NCBI GenBank assembly: GCA_964036315.1
Contig: OZ038478.1
Coordinates: 148,936,683-149,000,682 of the forward strand
Length of the DNA stretch: 64,000 nt
Direction: 5' to 3'
From: Acanthosepion esculentum
Lineage: Eukaryota; Mollusca; Cephalopoda; Sepiida; Sepiidae
Shown here: positions 46,598 to 57,629 of the stretch, piece by piece
How positions within the stretch are numbered: the stretch's first letter is position 1
Layout of the letters: every line of letters starts with the position of its first letter
The notes under the pieces: model-generated
The model's database searches: none
What the model was told of the DNA's origin: nothing
The model's input: only the letters and a program-made list of their open reading frames with translations
Made by a program: the position numbers and the translations under genes

Positions 46598-46723
46598 CTA
46601 GTCAAACCTAATGAGCCAGACACACCTACCAAGGTTTCACTTAGGCAGATCGTCAGGGCCGACCCTGACGATCTGCCTAAGTGAAACCTTGGTAGGTGTG
46701 TCTGGCTCATTAGGTTTGACTAG
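46598..46723. repeat. Perfect palindrome, 61-bp arms, 4-base loop
   Basis: 46598-46658 is the exact reverse complement of 46663-46723, with CCGA as loop. The ends read CTAGTCAAACC and GGTTTGACTAG. The arm resembles part of the PLE fragment at 33356-33390 (AAACTAATGAGCCAAAC versus AAACCTAATGAGCCAGAC). A 63-65-codon frame through it is a by-product. It could form a long near-perfect RNA hairpin if transcribed. Confidence 0.95.
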
Positions 46724-46945
46724 GTTTGCTCTACGCTTGTATTGAGCTCTTTAGTTAGTGGTTTACTCGTATCGGGGTTTTTTTCTTTGGGCCTTGAACC
46801 TGTATCTGTGCGATTATTTTCGACAGACTTTCATGTTCCTGGCTCTTTCTTTTTTTAAAACCTTCTTTTCCTTCGTGATTGATTTGGCTGTTGTTAAATC
46901 AAGAGTTCGAAGGTTTTTCGACACGAGTATAGTTACCTATATTTA

Positions 46946-46947
<2 letters not shown>

Positions 46948-46981
<34 letters not shown>

Positions 46982-46985
46982 CATG

Positions 46986-47056
<71 letters not shown>
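46948..47056. repeat. (AT)n-(CA)n-(AT)n microsatellite
   Basis: AT at about 46948-46977, CA at about 46986-47005, then AT to 47056. Confidence 0.95.
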
Positions 47057-47061
<5 letters not shown>

Positions 47062-47529
47062 TCATGAGATGGAGTACTTCACAATGCACGTGTTATAAGT
47101 GCCACTTGAGCCTGGGGTAAAATTACTGGAAGACATGGCGCAGTTAACTCAAATTCTGAAGGGTACTGCTGCTATCTCTGCAGTGAATTCTTGTAATCAC
47201 CAACACAAATTTCCAATAATGAATTAGTTTCAAAACTACATGACGACATCCTAGATCAGGGCACGACCATCACATTGACTAAATCCTCGTTCGTGGTCGG
47301 GATAGCCAAGATATAAACTTTACCCGATCACAAGCAGTCAGTTAATATTGGTCAGATCTGTAAATTGTTTGCTCACATACGACATGCATTTGAAGAAGCC
47401 TGTTAGAAACAATCGGGCAAAACCGCCAAAGAAGAGAGACATAGCAAAGCTGAAAGACATGGAAACATTAGACTCTTTCCTAATATTGTGTGACACAAAA
47501 GTGTCATCTCTTGATGTAGGTAATGATGC

Positions 47530-48790
47530 TGAATCGGTATAGTGGATATAATCTTTTGTATCCGGTAGCCTCAAGAGAAGATGCAAGAAAAAACAAGTAT
47601 CTATTTGTTGTTTTTGTAGACTTCACAAAAGCTTTCGATACTATATCTCAAACTGCACTTTGGAAAAGTTTGTCAAAATTCGGTGTTCCAGAAAAAATGC
47701 TCCATATTATTATCTCCTTTCAGGGAGACATGAAAGCTATTGTAAGGTCGAGAAGTGAGGGATCGGACGTCTTTTTCGAATCCAATGGTACAAAGCAATG
47801 TTGCGTTCTTGCTCCTCTTCCCCTTGTACATTTTTTCTGGTATGCTTGAAAAAGCATTCTCTGACTTAAGTGAATGTGACAATGTTTAATTCAGAGCAAG
47901 TGGAGTCCTAAACGATCAGCAACATTTTAAAGCACAATTAAAACTTTGTCTGCAGCTGGAACGCGATCTTCCCTTTGCAGATACTGCTGCTTTATTAGCA
48001 CACAGTTTAGAAGGCATTCAAACTATCTTTGATAAATTCTCGGATACAGCAAAAGCATTTCGATTCACTATCAACATAAAGAAAACTGAGTTAATGTAGC
48101 AGCGAGTAACAGATAATACATTCTTTACAAATCCTTCTGTATTCATTGACATTAGAATCTGTTGAGGCGTTCACATGCCTTGGATCAAGAGAATCCAATT
48201 CAGAATATCCAAATGTAGCACAGCACGCAGTAAACTTAAACATAGGATTTAAAACACCAACGACGTGTCTCTCAGAGTAAATATCGACATATACAGATCA
48301 GTCGTTCACTCAACCCTTCTCTATGGTGCTGAAACTTGGACTCTGTACCGAAGCAAATAATCAACTTGACGCCTTTCACATACACTGTCTTCGTGACATA
48401 TGTGGCATAAAATTGGATGACAAGTTCAAGAATAGTGCAATACTGAACAAATTGAACAATATCACAGTCAAGGAAACAATTCTAGTAAATATAGAACATA
48501 GGTGGGCTGCTCAAGTTGGGAGAATGGATGAGCATAGGCTTCACAAAATGGTGATATATGGACAACTACCAAACTCCAAGCGTTCAGGTGGACGTCAACA
48601 CTTACTCTGCAAAGATAAATTGAAGGACAACTTGAAACGTCTCAACTTTCATCTGAAAACCAAGGAAGCATAAAACTGAAAGGAGTGGTGTAATACATTG
48701 AGATAAAGTGTTTTGAATAAAGTAGACTGAAGCACCGTGATAAGCTTCGTCAATCTCTGAAGCAGAGACGCCATTAAAATCCTGCTTTAA
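47530..48790 (+). pseudogene. LINE reverse transcriptase remnant
   Basis: The plus frame 47523-47849 reads 'LFVVFVDFTKAFDTISQTAL' (RT motif A with the Asp of FxDFxKAFD), then 'NGTKQCCVLAPLP' (motif B region). After frame changes come 'ERDLPFADTAALLAHSLEGI' (about 47960-48018) and 'FTINIKKTELM' (about 48066-48098). Then 'LLYGAETWTLYRSK' (about 48316-48357), 'HRWAAQVGRMDEHRLHKMV' (48500-48558) and 'SGGRQHLLCKDKLKDNLKR' follow. It covers RT palm to C-terminus. The motif C box is FADT instead of FADD, so a catalytic Asp is lost. It belongs to the same lineage as 2865-3590. Confidence 0.88.
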
Positions 48791-48988
48791 CAAATTTCAT
48801 CTGTCAGTGTGACTTCGTCACTCGCAGTGATGTTGGGATACTAGTATCACTCTTAAGAATGCAAAAATAAAATATGTCTTTCCCTTACCTGATTTTCTCC
48901 GCAATTGACTCTGCTAGCATGAATAAGCGTATAAAGCAAGGCACCATCCAATGCTGACATTATTTATCGTTCATGATAGGAGAGTGCA

Positions 48989-48989
<1 letters not shown>

Positions 48990-49086
<97 letters not shown>

Positions 49087-49092
49087 GATAAT
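48990..49092. repeat. (AT)n-(GATA)n microsatellite
   Basis: AT at about 48990-49047, then GATA units to about 49086, ending in GATGATAATATAT. This is the inverted form of the TATTATCTATC junction. Confidence 0.93.
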
Positions 49093-49229
49093 ATATAGTC
49101 CTGCACCGTACCATTTTGAATCGTTTGAAATCCAAGGCTGCATAACTGCTATCAAAGAAACGAGTAAGTTTTTATAACAGAACGAAGTACACTGTAAAAG
49201 TTATTCAATTGTAGAATCCCCGTAGAGAA

Positions 49230-50035
49230 ACATTTGCAACAGAAGACACAACTTTGTTGATTGCAAGAATGCAGCATTTGATCGTGTATGGCATGACCTT
49301 CTTGTCTTAGGGAATTTAATGGAGATAATGGAATTATCTAAGGCATGCAGACACTATATAAAGATGCCACCAGCACAGTTCTTCTGTGAAAACTAATGGG
49401 ATGATTCTTCCGTGACAGGGATGGGTACATTCACCCAGATTGTTCAGCCCTATTTCTAGGGAGAAACATGCAAGAAACCTTGACAGATCATGATCCTTCA
49501 CTCTCCGTTGGTGGCAGAACCGTCTGTAACCTACGTTTTGCAGATGAAATTGACATCATAGCAGCAGTAACTGTGAGATCCAGGATTTGACCAACGAACG
49601 TTTTGAAAGAGCAGGGGCATATCGAAGGAGGTCAGCACGCAGTAATTCAATATAATTGTGTATAACACAAACAGTAACACCTGTGACAGCATTACCATAA
49701 ATTTGTTTTTGCGGAAAATGTTTGAATGTTCTGTGGGCGACCGGTATCCTATCATCTGAACTGTCAAAAAGAAAAAAATGTGGGGGTTCGACACGTTACA
49801 AGACACAAAAACGTGTGAAAAAAACATCATGCAAGATAACGTTGAAGGTGGACGTAGGAGAGGAGGCCAACTCAAAGATTGGTTGGACAATATCAAACAA
49901 TGGACAGTTATGACCATAGAAGAATTGCTGATGGGTACCGTTGATAGAACGTTGTGGAGGAGATTTAGCGAGACTTATGCATTCGGATCATGTCTACGAT
50001 TGAAAGAATTCAAGGCGATGTTGTTGTTGATGATG
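49230..50035 (+). pseudogene. LINE reverse transcriptase remnant (third lineage)
   Basis: Starts with 'CKNAAFDRVWHDLL' (about 49262-49303, RT motif A context). Then 'VGGRTVCNLRFADEIDII' is readable around 49505-49560, with the box as FADE instead of FADD. After an internal deletion the C-terminal end reads 'VEGGRRRGGQLKDWLDNIKQW' (49841-49903) and 'DRTLWRRF' (49944-49967). That end is the hallmark of an RTE- or jockey-like tail. Confidence 0.78.
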
Positions 50036-50036
50036 A

Positions 50037-50039
<3 letters not shown>

Positions 50040-50100
<61 letters not shown>
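50040..50100. repeat. (AT)n microsatellite
   Basis: About 60 bp of AT between the LINE remnant and the following PLE. Confidence 0.97.
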
Positions 50101-50103
<3 letters not shown>

Positions 50104-50112
50104 TTAAAAAAA

Positions 50113-51050
50113 ATGAATACATTATACAAAGGTAATATCACTGTTCTTAACAAAACTGATAAATACATTAACCTTTCCAACTATGAACTAACTAAGCACC
50201 AAAAAGAATTACTTAACCTTGGACCTAACTGCCATATGTTCCGTAAGTTCAATCGATGTTTTAAAAAAATAAAAATTAAGACCCTATACCAAAACGTCGT
50301 TAAACTGCAGGATGAACAACTAATAGAAACTACACCAGAATTTAAATACTTACTTAAGGCCGAGGCATTCAACGATCGGCATGATAAAAGCATAAACAAC
50401 TCAAACATACTTTCTAAACAACTGAAAATTGCCGCACAAGAACTACGCAACCACACTAATCGTAAAACAATCTGATAAGACCAACATTTTCGTCATCCTA
50501 AACAAATTGGATTACAACAAAAAGCTTGACCACATAACCTATGATCACATAAAGTTTAAAAAATTCAACAAGAACCCGACCAACCAAATAAAATCAAAGC
50601 TTAATAAACTCATTAATGCTTATAATGCTGAACAGAACTCTTTAAAACTCCCTAAGATTGTTGGTGATTATAGGCCTGGTTACATATACGGCACTATAAA
50701 AACACATAAACCTAACTATCCTCTCCGTCCTATCATATCGCAAATTCCAACTCCTGTATATCAACTAACAAAATACATTAACCAACTCATTACTCCCTAC
50801 CTTCCTAGTAAATATAGTGTTAAGTCAACATTAGAAGTAATCCAAATCCTAAAAAGTGAAAAACCCCAAAACGAAATCATAGCTTCATTTGATGTTGAAA
50901 ACTTATTTACCAATGTCCCTGTTAGTGAAACTATTGACATAATTATAAGAAATATATACATTAACTCATCTTTACCACAACTTCAAATTAATCCTAATAT
51001 ATTATGGAAACTACTATTAGCTTATACTACTGAAGTCCCTTTCTTTGATC

Positions 51051-51112
<62 letters not shown>

Positions 51113-52290
51113 ACGTGATGGTGTCTCCATGGGTTCAGTACTGGGTCCGACATTTAGCAATTTCAACATGTCGGACCTCGAAAATAAGATATTTACAGAT
51201 TAAAAAACAACATACATCTACCTTAAATAAGTTGATGATATTCTTATATTAGTTAAAAATACAGATGAAATACTTCGAAAACGTTTCCAAAATAATCCTC
51301 TCCTTAAATTCACGTATGAACTCAATACTACTAATAAAATTCAATTCCTTGACATATTGATAAACAAAATGATTAACAAACTTACTATTTCGCCATACAA
51401 AAAACCTACCAGCATAAATTCATGTACACTTAACTACAATAGCGAATGTCCATGATACTACAAAATAGCAATTATAAAAAGTCTAATACATCCTGCAGAA
51501 ACTAATTCATGTACAAACAGATTTTTTACAGTAAACTAAAGAATATAAAACAAGCACTTATTAATAATAGCTTTCCAAACTATATAGTTGATGAACAAAT
51601 AAAATGTTTTCTTAGAAACCTCAATACTAAGCAAATAGTACATAATACTGCTTCTAGTATTCCCAAACATGTTAATCTCCTATATCGTAATCAAATGCAT
51701 ACTAATTATAAACAAGATGAACATATACTAAAAATATTATTAAATACTAATATATCTACAAAAGATCCTAGGAAAAAAAATTAGGTTACTCATATACTAC
51801 ACTAAATCTAGCATATCCAACTCTATTATTCACAATGGTTCTTCTCCCCCGGTTAGCGATTTGCAAAAACAAAACATAGTTTAGAAATTCAAGTGCCCTT
51901 TGGGAGATTGTATCTCCAACGAATTAGATAATATTTATGTTGATCACACCACAAACTCGCTTGACACTACATCTGAATGATAAATCTAACATTTTTCGGC
52001 ATTTAAGACAACATTCTTGGCCGCATACACAATTCCGGAAAACCCTTGTTGAAAACACAACTATACTTAAACATGAAAACAATAAACAAAATCTAAAGAT
52101 TCTTGAAGCTATATACATAAATCAGTTGAAACCTAACCTGAACAAAATAAACTATGAAATCTCCACAAATGTTCTTAAATGCCTATAATTGGTAACAAAG
52201 CCATTGGATTATAACAAATGCTTCCCATACTTAATACTTCACGAATTCACTCTCGCGTGGTCATGTGACGTCATGAGTTGTGGTGCGATT
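50113..52290 (+). pseudogene. Penelope-like element, RT plus GIY-YIG, broken by (AT)n
   Basis: The frames 50113-50475 and 50429-51118 overlap and together cover the N-terminal part. The second holds 'YIYGTIKTHKPNYPLRPIIS' (about 50680-50740) and 'ASFDVENLFTNVPVSETID' (50882-50938; D is the first catalytic Asp). Then an (AT)n tract interrupts at 51054-51110. Beyond it, in another frame, come 'DGVSMGSVLGPTFSNF' (about 51118-51165) and 'stop-VDDILIL' (51228-51248), where YVDD has lost its Tyr to TAA. Further on are 'FLDILINK' (51349-51371) and the 51509-51784 frame. The C-terminal GIY-YIG part follows ('IYVDHTTNS' about 51930-51960; 'IFRHLRQHSWPHTQFRK', 'LKILEAIYINQLKPN' to 52188). The 3' tail shares sequence with 34130-34260. 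Confidence 0.88.
51054..51110. repeat. (AT)n microsatellite inside the RT coding region
   Basis: 57 bp of AT between the codons for 'FFDHN' and the RT 'QRDGVSMGS' block. It shifts the reading frame of everything downstream. Confidence 0.95.
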
Positions 52291-52299
52291 TTTGCTTCC

Positions 52300-52500
52300 A
52301 GCATCTTATATGCATGAGTTTATCGTTGCTTGTAAATCATCCATGTAAGCAGAAACAAACTATCTTCACTTTCTTGTTCATGTATTGTTTAATATATTGT
52401 AATGTAATTGTCAACTTTGATTATGGCAGAATTATGGCAGAATTTACATAAAATAGACAACACTTGTTTATATTATTTAATGAAAAATGCATGAATATAT
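52300..52500. other. Short linker after the PLE
   Basis: No gene. It includes a small duplicated ATTATGGCAGAA at about 52420-52443. Confidence 0.4.
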
Positions 52501-52503
52501 ATA

Positions 52504-52504
<1 letters not shown>

Positions 52505-52595
<91 letters not shown>

Positions 52596-52600
52596 ATATA
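52505..52600. repeat. (AT)n-(CA)n-(TA)n compound microsatellite
   Basis: AT to 52521, CA to about 52552, then TA with ATGTATAT breaks to 52600. Confidence 0.95.
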
Positions 52601-52689
52601 TCATAGTATAGGATGTGTATACGGAATAAATTCCAATAAACAAAAAATATTATTAAACAAACAGTGCTCAATACAGAGTGGTGCAAATA

Positions 52690-52896
52690 TAATTTATTCG
52701 AAAATTGTAAACATATTGTAGAATCACTACACAAATACACAAATAGCTAATTTTGTTGTAACACTCCTGGTGTCATATCAAGTGATGGTGTTAAATTAGA
52801 CACCATCACTTGAAAAGACACCAGAAGTGTTGGAACAAAATGGGTATTTTTGTAGTGATTTTACAATGTATTTTTGATATAATCTTCGAATAAATA
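52690..52896. repeat. Imperfect inverted repeat with ~100-bp arms
   Basis: 52690-52791 pairs with 52800-52896 through an 8-base loop. Inner words CAAGTGATGGTGT / ACACCATCACTTG match exactly, and outward matches extend to ATTTATTCGAA / TTCGAATAAAT with a roughly 10-base gap. Arm sequence recurs at 46426-46487, so the arms belong to a dispersed repeat. Confidence 0.8.
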
Positions 52897-52954
52897 TATG
52901 TATATATACACACATGAAAAATACATACACATGTATGATAAATATAGATACATA

Positions 52955-52960
52955 TATATA

Positions 52961-53013
<53 letters not shown>

Positions 53014-53015
53014 CA
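52955..53015. repeat. (AC)n-(AT)n microsatellite
   Basis: AC at about 52962-53000, then a short AT run. Confidence 0.95.
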
Positions 53016-53068
53016 TGTATATATGATAATTATGTATGTATATCATAAATACATATATTTCTATTATA

Positions 53069-53436
53069 TAGGGTGACCCCCAAAAACGGGAACTTTTTAA
53101 CAATCCAATCAAACCACGACTGATGGAAGAAAAATATTTAATTCATAGTAATTGAAACCTTAAAACATGCCATTTAAGAAATAATGATGGAATTTTCATT
53201 TTTCTTTAAATTACCTCCTGCAGATGGCGTCCTCCTGTACGAATGCATTCTTGAATACTGCTGTTGAGATTCCTCATTGACTACTGCAACATCTCAGCTG
53301 GGATAATGTGATTTTCATTCTCGTTACTAAAATGGCGAAATGTTTACTTCCTGAAGGTCACTGTCTCGCAGTGTTGCCACTTGCTCATGTCTGGCAATAC
53401 GCACTTCAAAAATTCCCCTTTTTTTGGGTCACCCTA
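53069..53436 (-). mobile_element. Mariner-derived MITE (internal deletion derivative)
   Basis: Inverted ends TAGGGTGACCC (53069) and GGGTCACCCTA (53436) extend to about 30 bp with mismatches and are flanked by TA on both sides, the target of Tc1/mariner elements. On the minus strand the peptide 'MRNLNSSIQECIRTGGRHL' (about 53278-53222) resembles the last residues of mariner-type transposases, where 'RLQECIxxxGGHLExVI' is common. The transposase catalytic core is absent, so this is a shortened copy that kept both ends and the C-terminal codons. Confidence 0.78.
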
Positions 53437-53453
53437 TATATAAATATACTTAA

Positions 53454-53456
<3 letters not shown>

Positions 53457-53520
<64 letters not shown>

Positions 53521-53528
53521 GATAGATA
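53457..53528. repeat. (AT)n followed by GACAGATAGATAATA
   Basis: AT to about 53515, then the inverted TATTATCTATC junction at 53516-53531. Confidence 0.92.
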
Positions 53529-53530
53529 AT

Positions 53531-53765
53531 ATGGAATTAACCCATATTACGCCTATGAGAAACTCAATTTTATCCGGTCTCCATACAATAGCCGCAATGT
53601 TTCTGATCAATATTTTTAGGGCATCTCTTTACCGTTAAGCGTTACTTAACCGTTAGGAGAAAGCACATGTTTTAAATTAAGTTTAGAATTAAAGACGTAA
53701 TCAAGAATTCATTGAAATATATTCATAAGTAAACATGGATTTTTAGGTTTATTTTCCGTAATTAT
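53531..53765. other. Short linker without a gene
   Basis: A decayed unique sequence with no recognised homology. Confidence 0.35.
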
Positions 53766-53768
53766 TCT

Positions 53769-53869
<101 letters not shown>

Positions 53870-54119
53870 TGACATTAAAACCCAGCATTGGTCGGGATTT
53901 TATGTAGTTCAATTGCTTTGGAGCTTGATTTAATGAACTTCTGCACGTATCCGCAGTGGTTGAGGTCACTGATAAGCTGGGAATCTCACTGGTACCAAAA
54001 TCAACGAGCTCTAGGGTAACCGATTGCAATAGGTCGCTGCTGTGTGGCTATTCCGTGCTTACCCTAAGATTGCCATCCCTTCATAATCGGTCAAGATTTT
54101 TCATTCTGGCAATATAAAA

Positions 54120-54950
54120 TAGTGGTTGCGTTTTCACTGTAGAACTCGCCCCTTCACTATTAAGTCCATAATTTCCCCCGGTTTTAAGCAGAATACGCGG
54201 GCGGTAATGTCATGTCTGTCAGTGTAATCCTGTCCGCGTTGGTGCTCACGCGTTATCTCAACACATTTGGGGTTGCAGGATGACGTTATAAATAAATCTG
54301 GCCGCCCATATTGCCTAATATATGTCATAGCGTCCGGCGTGCCTTCAAGTCCCCCCCAGTGTAGGTAGAGGGCAGAATTCACAGCTTCCCTAGGAGATGG
54401 GGATTGACTTCATTTTGAAGGCTGTCGCGTAAGTGTACGTAGGAGTCTGAGCGCAGCTGTTTCTGATGATTCCGTATAAAACAAAGCCTCCCCGATTCCA
54501 TCTTAGCGGCCATGTCAACCGCAAATTCCCTGCGTCTATGAAGCAGGTTGAAGTCACCATCCTTAACCAAGAAATGGTATGAGTAGAAGGCCTTGCACGA
54601 TAAGGCATTGGAAGACGTTGTATGTTGGCCACCCGGTGTATGAGTGGGAATGCCGAAGTGGTAGTCATCGTCACCATAAGGGAAAACTAAAGGGTAATGC
54701 AATGCGTCATATGATGGATGGGTCTCTTAAATCTTGCGAAGAGCGCCGACTCTTTATTTGAGGATAATATCGCGTATAAGAGCGGCCACGTCTTTGCACG
54801 CAGGAGCATTGTAGCGGCGTTCGTATTCATCATGAGACCGTTTGTCGGCGTCAATTACAATGCTAAAGGAAGGAAAGGGAGCATTTTCCAAAGCATATTT
54901 GAAACTGCCAATGTAACTGTTAACCTTGTGAAGCATGGCCTAAAATAGTA
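54120..54950 (-). pseudogene. Helitron Rep (helicase-like) domain fragment
   Basis: On the minus strand, from 54936 down: 'MLHKVNSYIGSFKYALENAP' and 'SIVIDADKRSHDEYERRYNAP'. Then 'HYPLVFPYGDDDYHFGIPTH' at 54700-54640 and 'RRREFAVDMAAKMESGRL' follow, and finally 'YGRPDLFITSSCNPKCVEI' (54325-54262). These are the blocks in front of the HUH endonuclease motifs of animal Helitrons. The copy ends after 'TARVFCLKPGEIMDLIVKG', before the His-x-His (HUH) block. The nuclease His pair, Tyr pair and helicase are missing. Frame changes fall near 54385 and between 54702 and 54754. Confidence 0.88.
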
Positions 54951-55390
54951 GTAAGACTTTCCTGCGAGGAACTATTTCCGACGGCGGCAAAATACCAATC
55001 CGTGTTTCTGCCCGTATGTTGTAATCTGCAATAAAGTACAGTTGAAAGAATTTAAGCGTAGAGTTCTCCTCAGGCAGCAGAGGCCCACTTCGGTAGTATA
55101 CCTGCCCCTGTACTATGAAAGCCCCATGAGGTCATTTGAGAGAATGGATTTGTTTTATTGCCTAATTGTTCTAAGGAAGTGGTTGGAGTCGGGATGGGAG
55201 CTGACTATTAGTCCCCTCAACGAGGTAGGTGGTCCAGGCAAAGGTGGAGTCGAACTTTGCCGGAGGAGCAGCACAGACCGGCAGGCTCCCCGGCCCATTT
55301 GAGGGCGTTGCAGAATTAGCAAACGCAGGTCATGGACCTTACATTGATGTCGTCACGCGTAGTTAATGTCGGGGTCTTATTTGAAAGCCA
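54950..55390 (-). pseudogene. Helitron linker region, decayed
   Basis: The minus strand includes 'ADYNIRAETRIGILPPSEIV' (about 55034-54972), part of the conserved Helitron ORF between N-terminus and Rep. Near 55140-55090, 'QMTSWGFHSTGAG' recalls another Helitron block. Frames are broken. Confidence 0.7.
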
Positions 55391-56510
55391 AGAAAGACCA
55401 AAAAGAGCTACTGGGACAGGTAATAGCACGGGCGGCCGCAAGGCGCTGAATGTCGCCGTGGAAGCGTATGCGGCGAGCTTGGGGAGTTAGAGATAAGCTC
55501 ACAGCGGGCATGTTTGTAGCAGCCCTTGAAAGTCTGTTTGCTCTTGTCTGTGGGCTCTCGGAGCTTCTGGCAGCAGAAGTCGCTGCAGCGTTGCGGGCAT
55601 TGCGGGTTACCCGCTGCAGCTCTTTCTCCCTCAACCTAGCTGTTGAAGAGCGTCCCTGGATTGCCGGGCGCGTCTGTGGTCAAATTATTCAGCTGCCTTC
55701 GACCTGGCAGCGGTGGCAGCATTCGTAGCATTTCGCACAGACATACGGAGCGGAGTCTCAGCACCGCTGACTGTCGATGTTGCAGCAGCGTCCCTGGATT
55801 GACGGCCGCGACTGCAGGCAGGTGTCTCTACTGTCCTCGACCTGGCAGTGATGGCAGCATTCTTAGCTTATCGCACAGACCTGCGGAGCGGTGTCTCAGA
55901 AGACCTACCGCTCGCTTTTGACGGGCGCGCCTGCGGTCGAATGTTTCAGCTCCCCTCGACTTGGCAGTGGTGACAACATTCCTAGCATAACGCACAGACC
56001 TAGGGAGCGGACTCTCAGCAGCCCTAGCGGTCGCTGTTGCAGCAGAGTCCCTGGATTGGCGGGCGCGCCTGCGGGCATGTGTCTCTACTGCCCTCGACCT
56101 GACAGTGGTGGCTGCATTCCTAGCATTTTGCACAAACCTACAGAGCGGTGTCTCAGCAGGCCTAGCGCTCACTTTTGTAGCAGCGTCTCTGGATTGACGG
56201 GCGCGCCGGCGGTCAAATGTCTCTATTGTCCTTGATTTCGCAGTGGCAGCAGCGTTCCTTACGTTACGAAGAAGACTTTGATAATGAGTCTCGGAAGCCC
56301 GAGATGCAGAAGAGGTTGCTGCTGCCTGTGCGTTTATACTTGACCGTTGTGTATTCTTGAGCCTTGATCACAACGAATCCCTGTAGGCAGCTTTCCTGGG
56401 CAAGCAGGTGGCACGCTCCTCTTGTAACTGCGAGGCCTGCGTGAGGGCGCTGCGTTGAGCGACCTGTGATAGTCGTATTGTAGTCAGTTCCTGTGACTCC
56501 CGGGCCATTT
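55390..56510 (-). pseudogene. Helitron N-terminal tandem-repeat region, GC-rich
   Basis: On the minus strand this encodes Ala/Arg/Ser-rich repeats such as 'ARNAATTVRSRAVET', 'RRARQSRDSAATATARAAE' and 'TARAAESPLPRSVRYARN'. At DNA level about five units with a period of roughly 120-150 bp begin near 55640, 55785, 55905, 56035 and 56175 (plus coordinates). Each contains GCGTCCCTGGATTG-like and GAGCGGxxTCTCAG-like words. The frame is shifted between units. High GC makes this the most GC-rich part of the window. Confidence 0.75.
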
Positions 56511-56519
56511 CATCTTAAA

Positions 56520-57300
56520 GCGAATGTAAATTTACATTGAGCACTGTTTTGTAAAAATAAAAAATCAGTAAGAAAACCAGATTATATATCTTAATATTCT
56601 TCCTTTTATATATATATATACATATGTACCAGTGAAGCAAACATATTTTATCTATGTTATGTATTGATTTTGCACATGAAGTAAAACATTCTAAATCTGA
56701 AAACTCTATCTTGCTATCGAGAGTGTAAATCGCCTGAAAGAAAAGGTATTCTCTTCAAGTTTTCGAAAAAATATTTGAAAAATACATAAATGCACACAAT
56801 AAAGCTGTCAGTCTGAAAGATTAAGATACAACATCACCTGGTATTATTACTCTTTAAAAAATGAAATAAATCAAATAAATCTGTGATCATAATACGAATG
56901 ATCTGTTTTATTCTTTTAAAGGATATATGCTATTTTTTATTTCCACATCAGCTTATTTCAATGTGAATAACTCATTTTCAATCGGATATCAAGAAAACAA
57001 GACGGTTCTTTATATAGGATAAATATTTTCAGTCACTTTGGATACTTGGTGTTATTTTGTAGGGGTCTTATCGAAACCATTATTTTAGAAAAAGAAATGT
57101 TATTAACACTAATAATAATGGAACAAATGTTGCAAAAGTGAACAAAGTAAAGATCTCTGTATCAAGTTTAAAATTGAACAACAGATGTTGCAGTGATAAA
57201 AATTACCTTACAAACGTTTCTATATATGGCTATATGCTCACGTTCATGCCGATATAACATGGTACATGGTAATGTAAATGCAGAAGATATAGATCTAGGC
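56520..57300. other. Stretch without a supported gene
   Basis: AT-rich. No homology or ORF with a domain. Confidence 0.35.
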
Positions 57301-57386
57301 TTCTCTCACTCATTTTCTCTCTCTTTCTGTCTGTCTGTTTTTTCTCTCTCTCTCCCGCTCTCTCTCTCTCTCTATATATATATATA
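57301..57386. repeat. (CT)n-rich run into (AT)n
   Basis: CT-rich from 57301, perfect CT to about 57373, then a short TA run. Confidence 0.88.
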
Positions 57387-57473
57387 AAAGTGAACATAGA
57401 AGTCAACACTTAGAGGCGACAGTCTGTTTCATGCTAGACGCAATAGTTAGACCATCTGACTATGTTCACTTTT
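57386..57473. mobile_element. 88-bp unit with 14-bp inverted ends
   Basis: AAAAGTGAACATAG at 57386-57399 and its reverse complement at 57460-57473. The interior is not self-complementary. It may be a tiny MITE or a chance hairpin. Confidence 0.4.
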
Positions 57474-57521
57474 TTATTTACACACGCTCTATATAGCACA
57501 TCTTAAGACTATATTTCTTCA

Positions 57522-57526
<5 letters not shown>

Positions 57527-57592
<66 letters not shown>
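57527..57592. repeat. (AT)n microsatellite
   Basis: About 66 bp of AT, about 37 bases before the next hairpin. Confidence 0.97.
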
Positions 57593-57594
<2 letters not shown>

Positions 57595-57629
57595 GAGATG
57601 AGATATTATGATTACGTATATGATTCACC

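Noticed and set aside
47348..47542. 64-codon frame upstream of the LINE as a separate gene
   Set aside because: It ends where the LINE RT begins and may be the decayed region before motif A. No domain supports independence.
54579..56235. Plus-strand frames (60-114 codons) over the Helitron
   Set aside because: They are shadows of the minus-strand Helitron ORF. High GC lowers stop frequency on both strands.
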